Below the pieces are notes generated by a model that was not told the origin of the DNA, did no database searches, and saw only the letters and a program-made list of their open reading frames with translations. A stretch of DNA of 64,000 nucleotides from Clostridium_AF sediminicola (lineage in GTDB: Bacteria; Bacillota; Clostridia; Clostridiales; Clostridiaceae): NCBI RefSeq assembly GCF_050402865.1, contig NZ_BAABMF010000001.1:248001-312000 (forward strand), in the 5' to 3' direction. Below, one piece after another: positions 9,208 through 17,142 of the stretch. The first letter of the stretch is position 1. Each line of letters begins with the position of its first letter. A program made the translations under genes and the position numbers.

Positions 9208-10728
9208 CTATATTACCTTATTATTTATATATTTTCTATACTGAACTGCTTCAATAACATTATCTTTCGTTATATTCTTCTTATTTTGCAAATCAGCAAG
9301 AGTTCTAGAAACTTTTAAGATTCTACTATAAGCTCGCAAACTTAATTTATGCTCTTTGTATATTTTTTTTATCATTTTTCTTGCATCATTGTCTAATACA
9401 CAGTACTTTCTAATTTGATTTTCATTCATTTCTGCGTTTGAAAATATTTTTTCATTTTTGAATCTATTAATTTGCACTTTTCTGGCTGATATAACCCTTT
9501 TTCTAATATCTAAAGATGTCTCACTATTATTTTTCTTATTCAACTCATTATAGGGAACTAGGTTTACCGAAGAATAAATATCTATTCTATCAAGTAATGG
9601 ACCAGAGATTCTATTTAAATATTTTTTTACTTCATATTCAGTACAGGTACAAATTTTATTAGGAGATTGATAATTACCACATTTACATAAATTACTTGAC
9701 CCTACTAGCATTATATTCGCTGGATATTCTACTTTCCCACTTGAGCGAGTTATTATAATTTTTCTATCTTCTAGAGGTTGGCGCAATACTTCAAGAGTAG
9801 AGTTCTTAAATTCAAGTATTTCATCCAAATATAGTACACCACAATGAGCTAATGAAATCTCGCCAGGGTGCATTCTAGAACCTCCTCCTGCTAATGCAAT
9901 TTTAGTGGTTGTGTGGTGTGGACTTCTAAATGGTCTTTTATAAATTAGTCCGTTTAAATTTTTATATTCTCTAGAAACGCTGTATAATTTAGTTACTTCT
10001 ATAGCTTCATCATATGTTAATGGAGGAAGTATAGTTGGTATCCTCCGCGCGAGTAAGCTTTTTCCACTACCTGGTGATCCATAAAGTAAAATATTATGTC
10101 CACCAGCTGCAGCAACTTCTATAGCCCGTTTTGCAGCTCTTTGTCCTATTACATCTTTATAATCTATGGAATATGTTTCTTCTTTTAGCTCATTTTTTTT
10201 AATGTATGGAAGTAAGTCTTTATATTTCAAAAATCCAATGATTTCTTTTAAGTTTTTAAAAGCATAAACGTTTATATCATTTATAATTGACGATTCCTCT
10301 CTATTTTCATAAGGCAAGATAAAGTCTTTAATATTGTTACTTTTTCCCTGAAGTACAGTTGGGAGCACCCCACTGACTTTTTTCAACTCACCAAGTAAAG
10401 ATAGTTCCCCTACAAATAAATAATTATTTATCTCTTCCGTAGAAATTTGACCAGTAGCAACTAAAATACCAATTGCAATTGGTAAATCAAAAGAAGAGCC
10501 TACTTTTCGTACATCTGCTGGAGATAGATTTATAGTTATCCTTCTCATTGGAAATTCAAATCCTGAATTTCTTATTGCTGCTCTAACTCTTTCTTTAGAT
10601 TCTTTTATTGATGTATCTGCTAACCCTACAATATTAAAACTCGGCAGACCGTTTGAAATATCTACTTCTACATTTATGCTGATACCATCTACTCCATTAA
10701 AAGTTGCTGTATTAATTTTAACTGCCAT
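9208..10728 (-). CDS. comM: YifB/ComM-family Mg-chelatase-like AAA ATPase
   Basis: Hexameric helicase-like ATPase; ComM drives branch migration during transformation. The 506-residue protein has the N-terminal Lon-protease-like (ChlI) domain beginning MAVKINTATFNGVDG. Walker A is in LLYGSPGSGKSLLARR, Walker B in GVLYLDEILEF, and a C-terminal Mg-chelatase helical domain follows. Four cysteines occur in CKCGNYQSPNKICTC, as is common in this family. The ATG at 10728 follows GGAGGTG. It is followed 8 nt later by dprA and is divergent from yraN. Confidence 0.93.
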   Translation of the reverse strand: MAVKINTATFNGVDGISINVEVDISNGLPSFNIVGLADTSIKESKERVRAAIRNSGFEFPMRRITINLSPADVRKVGSSFDLPIAIGILVATGQISTEEINNYLFVGELSLLGELKKVSGVLPTVLQGKSNNIKDFILPYENREESSIINDINVYAFKNLKEIIGFLKYKDLLPYIKKNELKEETYSIDYKDVIGQRAAKRAIEVAAAGGHNILLYGSPGSGKSLLARRIPTILPPLTYDEAIEVTKLYSVSREYKNLNGLIYKRPFRSPHHTTTKIALAGGGSRMHPGEISLAHCGVLYLDEILEFKNSTLEVLRQPLEDRKIIITRSSGKVEYPANIMLVGSSNLCKCGNYQSPNKICTCTEYEVKKYLNRISGPLLDRIDIYSSVNLVPYNELNKKNNSETSLDIRKRVISARKVQINRFKNEKIFSNAEMNENQIRKYCVLDNDARKMIKKIYKEHKLSLRAYSRILKVSRTLADLQNKKNITKDNVIEAVQYRKYINNKVI

Positions 10729-10844
10729 TATTTCACCTCCTTTAAAAATTGTTGACAATAATAAAATTTATAAACACTATCATTGCATATAAATTTTATT
10801 TCTTGTAAATAATTAAGAAAATAAATAATGAAAAAGGAGAAAAA

Positions 10845-11204
10845 ATGAAAAAATTAAATAAAGAAATTGGTGATTTAGGCGAAAGATTTGTTTCTGAACT
10901 CTTAATAAATAGGAATTATTACATATTTGAAAATAATTTTATTTGTAATATTGGTGAAATTGATATAATTGCAAGAAAAGATGACTATTTATGTTTTATT
11001 GAAGTTAAATCAAGGTACAGTTTGAAATATGGAACCCCTTGCGAAGCTATAGATTATTATAAACAAAGAAAAATAAAGAAAATCGCTCAATTTTTCATCA
11101 TGAAAAATAATCTTCATAATTACATCTATAGATTTGATATAGCAGAAGTGATTTTTAGCGGAAATGGAGATTATATTATAAATTATATTGAAAATGCTTT
11201 TTGA
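10845..11204 (+). CDS. yraN: UPF0102 family endonuclease-like protein YraN
   Basis: Small protein (119 residues) of the restriction-endonuclease-like fold; its exact role is unproven. It has the family pattern LGERFVSELL, GEIDIIARKDDYLCFIEVKSR with D, E-x-K catalytic-type residues (residues about 38-55), and a conserved R-x-D-I near the end. The ATG follows AAGGAG. It stands alone on the plus strand, divergent from comM and convergent with rnhB. In most relatives it lies in line with rnhB and comM, so it has probably been inverted here. Confidence 0.9.
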   Translation: MKKLNKEIGDLGERFVSELLINRNYYIFENNFICNIGEIDIIARKDDYLCFIEVKSRYSLKYGTPCEAIDYYKQRKIKKIAQFFIMKNNLHNYIYRFDIAEVIFSGNGDYIINYIENAF

Positions 11205-11220
11205 AGATATTTTTTTTCAA

Positions 11221-11257
11221 CAAAAAAAGACTGTAACTTTTAAGATTCAACAGTCTT
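11221..11257 (-). terminator. intrinsic terminator after rnhB
   Basis: AAGACTGT (11227-11234) pairs with ACAGTCTT (11250-11257). On the minus strand the stem is followed by seven T residues. It lies in the convergent yraN/rnhB gap and ends the rbgA-rnhB transcript. Confidence 0.85.
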
Positions 11258-11265
11258 CATAATAT

Positions 11266-12081
11266 CTACTTAACAATGTTTTTTAAAAAACTTTTTCTAT
11301 GGATTTCTGTTACTCCATATTTTATTATTGAGTCTATATGCTCTTTTGTACCATATCCCACATTTTTTGAGAAAGCATATTCTGGATAGCTCCCATGATA
11401 CTTTTTCATAAGTCTATCACGATAGACCTTTGCGATAATTGACGCACATGCAATACTAGCACTCTTGCTATCCCCTTTTATTACATGCTCGTTATTTATT
11501 GGACAATTTTTAATTTTATATCCATCAGAAAGAACTAAATCAATATTTGTCTTTATACCTGTAACAGCTCTAAGAAGCACTTCATTATTACACCAAGCAA
11601 TACCCATATGATCAATATCTTTATTATCTAAAGCTACAATATTATAATATAATGCTTTTTCTTTAATAATAGAGTCCAGTTCTTCTCTTGTCTTTTCATT
11701 AATTTTTTTAGAATCATTAATCTTCAAAATCAAATCTTTATTTTCTTTAATATCTAAATCTAAAATAACCGCAGCTGATACTATCGGTCCGGCTAAAGGA
11801 CCTCTACCAACTTCATCCACTCCTGCAATTACCATGTTTTTATCTTGTAAGAAAGCTGTATCAAACTCATACATACTCTTTACTCTAGCAATTTCAGAAT
11901 TTAAATCATATATGTATTTTTCTACTTTAAAACCTAATTTCTGAACAGCTTTTCTTGAATCACTCTTAAGAGGATTAATTAATTCTTCTATTATAGTAGA
12001 TTGGTTTTGAATTTCTTTATTAACAATTTCTTTTACTTCATTAACTTTAAGTTTTGAAAACTCATATATCACGAAAATCAC
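11266..12081 (-). CDS. rnhB: ribonuclease HII
   Basis: Cuts RNA in RNA/DNA hybrids, including single ribonucleotides in DNA. The 271-residue protein has the catalytic Asp-Glu pair in VIAGVDEVGRGPLAGPIV, the SDGYKI and KGDSKSASIACASIIAKVYRD segments, and PEYAFSKNVGYGTKEH. About 80 extra N-terminal residues are helical, as is common in Firmicute RnhB. The GTG start at 12081 overlaps the rbgA stop by 4 nt (GTGA) and uses AGAAAGG inside rbgA, so translation is probably coupled. Confidence 0.95.
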   Translation of the reverse strand: MIFVIYEFSKLKVNEVKEIVNKEIQNQSTIIEELINPLKSDSRKAVQKLGFKVEKYIYDLNSEIARVKSMYEFDTAFLQDKNMVIAGVDEVGRGPLAGPIVSAAVILDLDIKENKDLILKINDSKKINEKTREELDSIIKEKALYYNIVALDNKDIDHMGIAWCNNEVLLRAVTGIKTNIDLVLSDGYKIKNCPINNEHVIKGDSKSASIACASIIAKVYRDRLMKKYHGSYPEYAFSKNVGYGTKEHIDSIIKYGVTEIHRKSFLKNIVK

Positions 12082-12920
12082 GGCCTTTCTAAAGAGATTT
12101 TACCTAGTTTTCCTCCTCTAAATTCGTCTAATAGGATTAATGCTATCCTATTATAATCTATATTTTTTCCCGGAAGAATTGCTCCTCTTTTTAATGCCAT
12201 ATTCTCCATATTTGTAAGGGGGTTCTCATCTAATGAATCCAATTTATATCTCTCTTTTAGTCTTTCAGGATAATACTCTTGTAATACTTCAATTAATCTC
12301 AAGGCAAGAGTTTCTATATCCATGATTTCATCTTTTATTGCTCCAGTGAATGCTAAATTTAATCCAACAGATTCATCCTCAAATTTTGGCCATAATACTC
12401 CAGGGGTATCTAGTAAATCAATTCCTAACTTTGTTTTAATCCATTGATTACTCCTTGTAACCCCAGGTCTATCACCTACCTTTGCCCTAGAATTTTTAGC
12501 AATTCTATTAATAAACGATGATTTTCCAACATTAGGTATACCTACAACCATTACACGAATTGTGTAATTGATTAAACCCTTTTTTTTCATCTTATCTAAT
12601 TTTTCTTTTAATAATTCATTTAATAATGGTTTTATTGAATTCAGTCCCTTACCATTTAAACTATTTCCTGTGGTTACCTTAACATTAGAATTAGATAGTT
12701 TTTCAACCCAAAGAGAAGTAACTCTTTCTTCACTAAGGTCAGATTTATTCAAAAGAATAATCCTTGGTTTATCTTTACAAAGATTATCTATATCAGGATT
12801 AGCACTAGACTTGGCATTCCTAGCATCTCTAATCTCAATTACTGCATCAACCATTTTTAAACTTTCTTTTATTTTCCTTTTGGTTTTAGCCATATGTCCT
12901 GGATACCAATTTATAGACAT
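12078..12920 (-). CDS. rbgA: ribosome biogenesis GTPase RbgA (YlqF)
   Basis: Circularly permuted GTPase needed for late 50S assembly. The 280-residue protein shows INWYPGHMAKTKR at the N-terminus. Motifs follow in permuted order: NKSD (G4), GIPNVGKSSFINR (G1), DTPGVLWPK (G3). A C-terminal ANTAR-like helical domain completes it. The ATG at 12920 is 8 nt from GAGGGG; the GTG 9 nt upstream is less well placed. It is followed by rnhB with a 4-nt overlap and comes after rplS, the usual order. Confidence 0.95.
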   Translation of the reverse strand: MSINWYPGHMAKTKRKIKESLKMVDAVIEIRDARNAKSSANPDIDNLCKDKPRIILLNKSDLSEERVTSLWVEKLSNSNVKVTTGNSLNGKGLNSIKPLLNELLKEKLDKMKKKGLINYTIRVMVVGIPNVGKSSFINRIAKNSRAKVGDRPGVTRSNQWIKTKLGIDLLDTPGVLWPKFEDESVGLNLAFTGAIKDEIMDIETLALRLIEVLQEYYPERLKERYKLDSLDENPLTNMENMALKRGAILPGKNIDYNRIALILLDEFRGGKLGKISLERP

Positions 12921-12990
12921 ATAAAACACCCCTCTTTTTTTGTTGTAAGTTATAACTACAAAGCCCTTTGCTCTTTGTACATATTTGTAT

Positions 12991-13015
12991 AAAAAAAAGG
13001 ACTATTAAGTCCCTT
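12991..13015 (-). terminator. intrinsic terminator after rplS
   Basis: GGACT (12999-13003) pairs with AGTCC (13008-13012), extended by flanking A/T pairs. It is followed by eight T residues on the minus strand. It sits directly at the rplS stop. Confidence 0.8.
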
Positions 13016-13016
13016 T

Positions 13017-13361
13017 TTATCTTAATTCTTTAACTTTAGCTGCTTTACCCACTCTATCTCTTAAGTAGAATAATTTAGCTCTTCTTACTTTACCTCTTCT
13101 TACAACTTTAACGCCTTCTACTAAAGGTGAGTTGATTGGGAAAGTTCTTTCAACACCTGTACCATAAGCAACTCTTCTTACAGTAAATGTTTCTCTAACT
13201 CCACCATTTTGTTTTTTGATAACAGTTCCTTCAAATACTTGAATTCTCTCTTTGTTACCTTCTTTAATTCTTACATCAACTTTAACAGTATCTCCAACAT
13301 TAAATTGAGGTAATTCTTGCTTTACGTGTTTCTTTTCAATCTCTTTTATTATATCTAACAT
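13017..13361 (-). CDS. rplS: 50S ribosomal protein L19
   Basis: Large-subunit protein at the subunit interface. The 114-residue product contains FNVGDTVKVDVRIKEGNKER, VFEGTVIKKQNGG and ETFTVRRVAYGTGVERTFP, and ends KVKELR, all typical of L19. The ATG follows AGGAGG. It has its own strong promoter and a structured leader, and is closed by a terminator, so it forms a single-gene unit after trmD. Confidence 0.97.
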   Translation of the reverse strand: MLDIIKEIEKKHVKQELPQFNVGDTVKVDVRIKEGNKERIQVFEGTVIKKQNGGVRETFTVRRVAYGTGVERTFPINSPLVEGVKVVRRGKVRRAKLFYLRDRVGKAAKVKELR

Positions 13362-13436
13362 AGTGCATTCCTCCTTTTAAATATTAACGTTCATTCTCTT
13401 CTAAAGGAAGATAGCGGACCGTTCGTACTAGCACAA
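13362..13436 (-). promoter_or_regulatory. L19 mRNA leader (likely autoregulatory)
   Basis: About 75 nt between the predicted start and rplS. It contains a UCUUC/GAAGA hairpin and, at 13413-13434, a GC-rich segment that stands out from its AT-rich surroundings. Part of it, AGTACGAACGGTCCG, matches the 23S sarcin-ricin loop AGTACGAGAGGACCG at 12 of 15 positions. L19 leaders are a known cis-regulatory class in Firmicutes. Whether this one fits that consensus was not checked. Confidence 0.55.
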
Positions 13437-13441
13437 AGCCT

Positions 13442-13470
13442 ATTATAACACAGTAATCTCGTCTATTCAA
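13442..13470 (-). promoter_or_regulatory. sigma-A promoter of rplS
   Basis: TTGAAT (13465-13470) and a perfect TATAAT (13442-13447) are separated by 17 nt on the minus strand, just after the trmD stop. This is one of the best promoters in the window and places the L19 leader start near 13436. Confidence 0.85.
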
Positions 13471-13488
13471 GACAATATTTGCTATATA

Positions 13489-14199
13489 TTATTCTTCTTT
13501 TAGTAATTTTTTATCTTCTTTAGATAAATGAACTTTTTTGAAAAGATCTATTCTTTTTTCTTTAGTATTTATTAGAGATTTCTTTCTTCTCCACTTTCTA
13601 ATATTTTCATGATGACCCGATAATAAAACATCCGGCACTCTTTCATTTTCAAATATTTCAGGTCTTGTATATTGAGGATACTCTAGAAGTCCATCATAAA
13701 AAGACTCTTCCGTATAACAGTTTTCGTTTTTAAGTACCCCTGGTACAAAACGAAGTATACTGTCTATAACCGGAATACAAGCCATTTCTCCTCCTGTTAA
13801 TATAAAATCTCCTATAGAAATTTCTAAATCAATATACTTATAAATTCTCTCATCTATACCCTCATAATGACCACATAAAAATACTAATTCTTTTTCATCC
13901 GAAAGTTCTTTTGATAAATTTGAATCAAAAGTTTTTCCACGAGGACCCAAAAAAATTATTTTACCCTTATTCCTGGACTTGATGTCTTTAATTGCATCAA
14001 CTATGGGCTGAGGAGTCAATATCATTCCTGATCCGCCTCCATAAGGATAGTCATCTACTTTGTTATGTTTATTTTTCGAGTAATCTCTTATATTATGCGC
14101 ATCAATATGTACAAGATTATTTTCCTGAGCTCTTCCGATGATGCTTTTATTAAATATATCAAACATTTCTGGAAACAACGTTAATATATCTATTTTCAT
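13489..14199 (-). CDS. trmD: tRNA (guanine-37-N1)-methyltransferase
   Basis: SPOUT-fold methylase that makes m1G37 and prevents frameshifting. The 236-residue protein begins MKIDILTLFPEMF and has PYGGGSGMILTPQP, FLGPRGKTF, LVFLCGHYEGIDERI and SIGDFILTGGEMA, the knot that binds SAM. The ATG at 14199 was preferred over one 6 nt upstream because it lies 8 nt from GGAG. It overlaps the rimM stop by 4 nt (ATGA), which implies coupled translation. Confidence 0.96.
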   Translation of the reverse strand: MKIDILTLFPEMFDIFNKSIIGRAQENNLVHIDAHNIRDYSKNKHNKVDDYPYGGGSGMILTPQPIVDAIKDIKSRNKGKIIFLGPRGKTFDSNLSKELSDEKELVFLCGHYEGIDERIYKYIDLEISIGDFILTGGEMACIPVIDSILRFVPGVLKNENCYTEESFYDGLLEYPQYTRPEIFENERVPDVLLSGHHENIRKWRRKKSLINTKEKRIDLFKKVHLSKEDKKLLKEE

Positions 14200-14684
14200 T
14201 GCCATTTCTCCAAATTTTTAATAATAATTTTCTTTTCTTCAATATTAATATCTAACACAACATCCTTAATTGCTGGTACCATTACTTCTTTTTCGCCTTT
14301 TACCCAATACACTTCATTACTTCCAGTGAAAATTACATCAAAAACTTTTCCTAACTGATTTTCATCTTCATCAAATACTTCACACCCAATCAAGTCCGCA
14401 ACATAAAATGAACCTTCTGGCAATTCTACCGCTTCATCTCTAGAAACTTCAATCATTCGATTTTTGTATTTTTCTGCTTCTTCAATAGAACTTATTCCTT
14501 CTATTTTAAGAACAACTCTTCCTGGTTGAATTTTGCAACTTACTACACTCATCATTTTTCCATTAATACGAATTTCTTTAAGCTTTTTGAATCTAGTACT
14601 ATCATCTGTAAATGGTATTACCTTTACTTCACCTTTCAAACCATGAGTGTTAACAATTTTCCCTATAGTAATGAATTCTTCCAT
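14196..14684 (-). CDS. rimM: 16S rRNA processing protein RimM
   Basis: Assembly factor that binds S19 during 30S head maturation. The 162-residue protein has the N-terminal ITIGKIVNTHGLKGEVKVIPFTD motif, a RimM beta-barrel, and a C-terminal PRC-barrel segment (FYVADLIGCEVFDEDENQLG ... VMVPAIKDVV). It is translationally coupled to trmD, with khpA and rpsP upstream, the standard cluster. Confidence 0.95.
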   Translation of the reverse strand: MEEFITIGKIVNTHGLKGEVKVIPFTDDSTRFKKLKEIRINGKMMSVVSCKIQPGRVVLKIEGISSIEEAEKYKNRMIEVSRDEAVELPEGSFYVADLIGCEVFDEDENQLGKVFDVIFTGSNEVYWVKGEKEVMVPAIKDVVLDINIEEKKIIIKNLEKWQ

Positions 14685-14713
14685 GGCTTATTCTCCTTTT
14701 TTAAATGTAATAA

Positions 14714-14737
14714 AAGAGTTAGGTATCCCTAACTCTT
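14714..14737 (-). terminator. intra-operon hairpin between khpA and rimM
   Basis: A 10-bp perfect stem (14714-14723 with 14728-14737) with a 4-nt loop is followed by TTATTAC rather than a long T run. It is probably a partial attenuator or an RNA-processing/stabilising hairpin within the ylxM-trmD operon. Confidence 0.5.
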
Positions 14738-14748
14738 CTTTTAAGTAG

Positions 14749-14976
14749 TTAAATTATTTCAACAATAACTCTTTTGTTTTCTTTTATTGCTGCCGCTCTA
14801 ACTACAGTTCTTATAGCTTTCGCAATTCTTCCTTGCTTACCTATAACTTTTCCCATATCATCGGGATCTACTTTTAATTCTAAAATAATGGACTGTTCGC
14901 CAACTATTTCATTGACAGCTACCATTTCAGGGTTATCTACTAAAGCTTTAGCAATTACTTCTAGTAAGTCTTTCAT
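14749..14976 (-). CDS. khpA: KH-domain RNA-binding protein KhpA (YlqC)
   Basis: Small (75 residues) single KH-domain protein. In other Firmicutes it pairs with KhpB/Jag and binds many transcripts. It has the KH signature GKVIGKQGRIAKAIRTVV at about residues 42-59, with an intact G-K-Q-G loop. It sits between rpsP and rimM, the usual position. Confidence 0.93.
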   Translation of the reverse strand: MKDLLEVIAKALVDNPEMVAVNEIVGEQSIILELKVDPDDMGKVIGKQGRIAKAIRTVVRAAAIKENKRVIVEII

Positions 14977-15008
14977 TTACTACACCCCCGTAATTTACTT
15001 TGCTGTTA

Positions 15009-15251
15009 TTATTCGATTCCTGCTTTTTTGAAAAGCTTTTTAACAACATCAGTTGGTTGTGCACCATTTTTCATCCACTTTGTAGCTTTCTCTTCATCTA
15101 TTTTAACCTCTTTAGGGTTTGATACTGGATTATAGTACCCAATCTCCTCGATAAATCTACCATCTCTTGGAGATCTTGAATCAGCAACTACTACTCTGTA
15201 AAAAGGAGCTTTTTTAGCACCCATTCTTCTTAATCTGATTTTTACTGCCAT
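15009..15251 (-). CDS. rpsP: 30S ribosomal protein S16
   Basis: Small-subunit protein S16. The 80-residue product MAVKIRLRRMGAKKAPFYRV, followed by VADSRSPRDGRFIEEIGYYNP, is fully diagnostic. It has a strong AGGAGGTG ribosome site and 32-nt gaps to ffh upstream and khpA downstream. Confidence 0.97.
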   Translation of the reverse strand: MAVKIRLRRMGAKKAPFYRVVVADSRSPRDGRFIEEIGYYNPVSNPKEVKIDEEKATKWMKNGAQPTDVVKKLFKKAGIE

Positions 15252-15283
15252 TTATTTCACCTCCTTCTAAATTAAATATCTAT

Positions 15284-16639
15284 TTACATGAATGGAAGTT
15301 TTCCAAACATACCTTTACCAAAACCTTTTTTACTACCACCTTTAAACTGTTTCATCATTTTTTTCATCATTTGATAGTCTTTTAAAAGTTTATTAACATT
15401 TTGTACTTTTGTACCAGATCCTTTTGCTATTCTTCTTTTTCTTGAAGCAGAGCTACTAACAATATTCGGATTTCTTCTTTCGGAAATTGTCATTGAATGA
15501 ATAATCGCTTCAATTTTTTTCATTTCCTTTTCACTTTGACTCAAATCAATACCTTTTAATTGACTCGTATTCATTCCAGGCATCATTTCCAAAAGTTTGT
15601 TCATAGGTCCAAGCTTTTTCATTTGAGACATAGAATCAAGAAAATCTTCTAAATCAAACTCAGCTTTCATCATTTTATTACTAAGATTTTTTGCTTTTTC
15701 TTCATCAATAGATTCTTGAGCTTTTTCAATAAGGGATAATACATCTCCCATGCCAAGGATTCTTGAAGCCATTCTATCTGGATAGAAAATTTCTAAATCA
15801 TTCATTTTCTCTCCAATACCTATATATTTTATTGGCTTACCAGTAACAGCTTTAATAGATAGAGCTGCACCACCTCTTGTATCACCATCTAGTTTTGTTA
15901 AAACAACACCCGATATATCTAGCAAATTATTAAAACTATCTGAAACATTTACTGCATCTTGCCCTGTCATAGAATCCACAACTAACAGTATTTCATTAGG
16001 ATTAACCTCACCCTTAATGTTTTTCAATTCATCCATTAAATTTTCATCTATGTGTAATCTACCAGCAGTATCAATAATAACAACATTCAAATTGTTATCT
16101 TTAGCATATTGTATAGAAGCCTTTGCAATATTCACAGGATTTTCTTTATCACCCATAGAAAACACAGGAACATCAATTTGCTTACCAACCACTTGCAATT
16201 GTTTAATAGCAGCAGGTCTGTATATATCACATGCAACTAGCAATGGATTTTTATTTTGTTTTCTTAGACTTAAAGCAAGTTTACCAGACATTGTTGTCTT
16301 TCCAGCCCCTTGAAGTCCCGCCATCATAAAAACAGTAATACCATTATGATTAAATTCAATTTTGCTTTCTGTACTTCCCATCAATTCAGTAAGCTCTTCA
16401 TTTACAATTTTAACAACTTGCTGTCCAGGCGTTAAGCTTCTCAGAACTTCTTGGCCCATACTCTTTTCGCTTACCTTCTTTATGAAATTTCTTACAATAT
16501 TATAATTAACATCGGCTTCTAATAATGCCAACTTAACTTCACGCATTGCAGCTTTAATATCTTTTTCAGAAAGCTTTCCTTTTCCTCTTAATTTCTTAAA
16601 TGTATCTTGAAGTTTCGTAGATAATCCTTCAAATGCCAT
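15284..16639 (-). CDS. ffh: signal recognition particle protein Ffh
   Basis: GTPase that binds signal peptides with the SRP RNA and delivers ribosomes to FtsY. The 451-residue protein has an N domain, then G-domain motifs GLQGAGKTT (about residues 108-116), DTAGR and LTKLDGDTRGGA. A methionine-rich M domain ends in a Gly/Lys-rich tail (KKGFGKGMFGKLPFM). It follows ylxM by 10 nt. No SRP RNA gene was seen in the window. Confidence 0.97.
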   Translation of the reverse strand: MAFEGLSTKLQDTFKKLRGKGKLSEKDIKAAMREVKLALLEADVNYNIVRNFIKKVSEKSMGQEVLRSLTPGQQVVKIVNEELTELMGSTESKIEFNHNGITVFMMAGLQGAGKTTMSGKLALSLRKQNKNPLLVACDIYRPAAIKQLQVVGKQIDVPVFSMGDKENPVNIAKASIQYAKDNNLNVVIIDTAGRLHIDENLMDELKNIKGEVNPNEILLVVDSMTGQDAVNVSDSFNNLLDISGVVLTKLDGDTRGGAALSIKAVTGKPIKYIGIGEKMNDLEIFYPDRMASRILGMGDVLSLIEKAQESIDEEKAKNLSNKMMKAEFDLEDFLDSMSQMKKLGPMNKLLEMMPGMNTSQLKGIDLSQSEKEMKKIEAIIHSMTISERRNPNIVSSSASRKRRIAKGSGTKVQNVNKLLKDYQMMKKMMKQFKGGSKKGFGKGMFGKLPFM

Positions 16640-16649
16640 TTCATGCCTC

Positions 16650-16997
16650 CTAAAAAAATTCTTTTACAAAATTTTCAATTTCATAGAAAATTTCTTCTCT
16701 TTTTATATGAGAATCTATTTTTTTTGCTTTGCAAATTTTATTTAATAAAATTTTCTTATTTTCATTTATACAATTATGTTTCTGCATAAGCTGTAGTTTC
16801 TCTTCATAGACATTCAATTGTTTAGTACATCTTTTTATTATATCATATATTGCTTGACGACTAGTTTTTGTTATTTCAGAAATTTCTTTCAAAGAAAGAT
16901 CTTTATTTATGTACAAGTCCATAACATCATTTTGTTTTTCTGTCAGTAATGTATTGTAGAAATCTAATAAAATTGATATTTCTATTCTTTCATCCAT
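16650..16997 (-). CDS. ylxM: YlxM family helix-turn-helix protein, SRP-associated
   Basis: A 115-residue protein of the UPF0122 family. It modulates Ffh/FtsY function in streptococci and is almost always next to ffh. The sigma-70 region-4-like HTH is visible in LTEKQNDVMDLYINKDLSLK followed by EISEITKTSRQAIYDIIKR. The ATG at 16997 follows GGTGAT; longer readings lack a ribosome site. It is the first gene of the ylxM-ffh-rpsP-khpA-rimM-trmD unit. Confidence 0.92.
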   Translation of the reverse strand: MDERIEISILLDFYNTLLTEKQNDVMDLYINKDLSLKEISEITKTSRQAIYDIIKRCTKQLNVYEEKLQLMQKHNCINENKKILLNKICKAKKIDSHIKREEIFYEIENFVKEFF

Positions 16998-17020
16998 ATA
17001 ATCACCAACCCACGAAGAAT

Positions 17021-17049
17021 ATAATACCAAAAACTCAACAGGCTGTCAA
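17021..17049 (-). promoter_or_regulatory. sigma-A promoter of the ylxM-trmD operon
   Basis: A consensus TTGACA (17044-17049) and TATTAT (17021-17026) lie 17 nt apart on the minus strand. Transcription would start about 20 nt before the ylxM ATG. The rest of the 17050-17142 gap after ftsY is AT-rich with no clear terminator. Confidence 0.8.
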
Positions 17050-17142
17050 GTAAAATTACTTAACACTTATTTTTTTTTCTGATTTAATGAAAATCAACAT
17101 AAGTTTTTCGAATCTTCATTGTTATTTTTATAATACGCTGTA

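Noticed and set aside
10755..10785. Promoter for yraN (TTGACA ... TATCAT)
   Set aside because: The spacing is 20 nt, too long for a normal sigma-A promoter; the divergent region probably holds promoters for both genes but none was clear.
12930..12985. Two small inverted repeats between rplS and rbgA
   Set aside because: TTGTA/TACAA and TACAAAG/CTTTGTA are short and AT-rich; they may be chance or a weak second terminator.
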